From positions 62,001 to 126,000 of the forward strand of contig NZ_LMFR01000022.1 of the NCBI RefSeq assembly GCF_001426925.1: DNA of 64,000 bases, read 5' to 3'. This document shows positions 63,269 through 64,000 of this stretch, in pieces (positions within the stretch are counted from its first letter, which is position 1; each line of letters begins with the position of its first letter). Below the pieces are notes generated by a model, which had not been told where the DNA came from, did not search any database, and was given only the letters and a program-made list of their open reading frames with translations. Source of the DNA: Microbacterium sp. Root53 (GTDB lineage Bacteria > Actinomycetota > Actinomycetes > Actinomycetales > Microbacteriaceae). Made by a program: the position numbers and the translations under genes.

Positions 63269-64000
63269 ATGGCTGCCGACAGCGCGCCGTCCGCATCCGC
63301 ACCTGCCCGCGACCAGTCCCTGCTGCGCAGGGTGGTGGCCGCCTCGATGGCGGGCACCGTGGTCGAGTGGTACGACTTCTTCCTGTACTCGACCGCGTCG
63401 GCGCTGGTCTTCTCGAAGGTGCTGCTGCCGCAGATGGGCAACGTCTACGACGGCATCATCGCCGCCTTCGTGACGTACGCGGTCGGCTTCGCGGCCCGTC
63501 CGCTCGGCGGCATCGTGTTCGGCCACATCGGCGACCGCCTGGGACGGAAGCACACCCTGCAGCTGACGATCATGCTGATCGGCGTCGCCACGGTGCTGAT
63601 GGGATGCCTGCCCACGTACCAGCAGATCGGCGTCGCCGCGCCGATCGCGCTCGTGCTGCTGCGCTTCGTGCAGGGCCTGGCGCTCGGCGGCGAGTGGGGC
63701 GGCGCGGTGCTGCTGGTCGGCGAGCACGCCCCGGACGACCGGCGCGCGACCTGGACGGCCTGGCCGCAGGCCGCCGTGCCCGTCGGCAACCTGCTCGCCA
63801 CGCTCGTGATGGGCGTGATGTCGGGCGTGCTCAGCGAGGAGGCGTTCCTCGGCTGGGGCTGGCGCGTCGCGTTCTGGCTCTCGGCCCTCGTCGTGCTCGT
63901 CGGGTACTGGATCCGCACGACCGTGTCCGAGTCGCCCCTGTTCGAGGCCGCGCGCAGCGAGCAGTCCGCCGAGAAGTCGGCCGGCTACGGCGTCGTCGAG
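63269..64000 (+). CDS. MFS transporter, metabolite:H+ symporter type (partial at right edge)
   Basis: The first 244 residues of a transporter are present. VVEWYDFFLYSTASALVF, FAARPLGGIVFGHIGDRLGRK and LRFVQGLALGGEWGGAVLLVGEHAP are MHS-family marks (ProP/ShiA/KgtP relatives). Six membrane segments are visible. ATG 63269 has AGGAGG 5 nt upstream; an ATG 24 nt earlier lacks one. Divergent lysR suggests induction by its substrate, which is unknown. Confidence 0.93.
   Translation, partial: MAADSAPSASAPARDQSLLRRVVAASMAGTVVEWYDFFLYSTASALVFSKVLLPQMGNVYDGIIAAFVTYAVGFAARPLGGIVFGHIGDRLGRKHTLQLTIMLIGVATVLMGCLPTYQQIGVAAPIALVLLRFVQGLALGGEWGGAVLLVGEHAPDDRRATWTAWPQAAVPVGNLLATLVMGVMSGVLSEEAFLGWGWRVAFWLSALVVLVGYWIRTTVSESPLFEAARSEQSAEKSAGYGVVE

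Overview
The window is high-GC (roughly 70%) chromosomal DNA from an actinobacterium, most likely Microbacteriaceae and probably Microbacterium-like. The reasons are the gene order of the spc and alpha ribosomal operons without rpsN or rpsD, abundant GTG/TTG starts, GuaB3, SURF1 and DUF3817 proteins, and a dispersed GGTCGTTGAGCGGAG-type intergenic repeat. I ran no searches; assignments rest on recognisable motifs, length, context and start-site logic.

Layout. 1-7217: end of the spc operon (rplX', rplE, rpsH, rplF, rplR, rpsE, rpmD, rplO), then secY-adk-map and a DsbA-like thioredoxin-fold membrane protein. 7254-10510: alpha operon (infA, rpmJ, rpsM, rpsK, rpoA, rplQ). 10661-12725: luxS-mtn (activated methyl cycle/AI-2) and truA. 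12778-32163: an accessory stretch of about 19 kb lying between truA and rplM. It holds an EEP-family hydrolase, a minus-strand operon of BY-kinase, LMW tyrosine phosphatase and three membrane-anchored proteins of unknown function, then a plus-strand exopolysaccharide operon (acetyltransferase, Wzy-like protein, two GT4 glycosyltransferases, SDR epimerase, flippase, pyruvyl transferase), a nitroreductase-like protein, an acyltransferase-3/SGNH O-acyltransferase and a Tat-exported clan GH-A-like glycosidase. No priming glycosyl-phosphate transferase is seen, so chain initiation is probably encoded elsewhere.

32196-43679: housekeeping cell-envelope and tRNA genes (rplM-rpsI-glmM, ppx/gppA, coaA, glmS-acpS-alr-tsaE, GIY-YIG, tsaB-rimI-tsaD). 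43676-48552: small DUF4190-like membrane protein, THUMP-like methyltransferase, CIRCE-controlled solitary groES, RarD-type transporter and a branched-chain amino acid binding lipoprotein. 48697-55409: DUF559/AbiEi-like protein, an SDR fused to a helical domain, and livF-livG-livM-livH, which with the lipoprotein complete a Liv ABC importer. 55694-62066: purine genes guaB, guaB3 and guaA with DUF2277, SURF1 and DUF3817. 62185-64000: LysR regulator divergent from an MHS-type MFS transporter that runs off the window.

Expression signals are unusually readable. At least fifteen genes have a TANNNT -10 box ending 6-9 nt before the start codon with no Shine-Dalgarno, the signature of leaderless transcription, and this fixes several starts. 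Three ribosomal operons instead share TAANNT-N6-TT(G/T)GTG at the predicted +1 and have long, structured leaders. Three genes (ppx/gppA, DUF2277, lysR) each carry an apparent single-base frameshift, which may be consensus errors or recent mutations. A repeat family in at least thirteen full copies sits almost always between genes.
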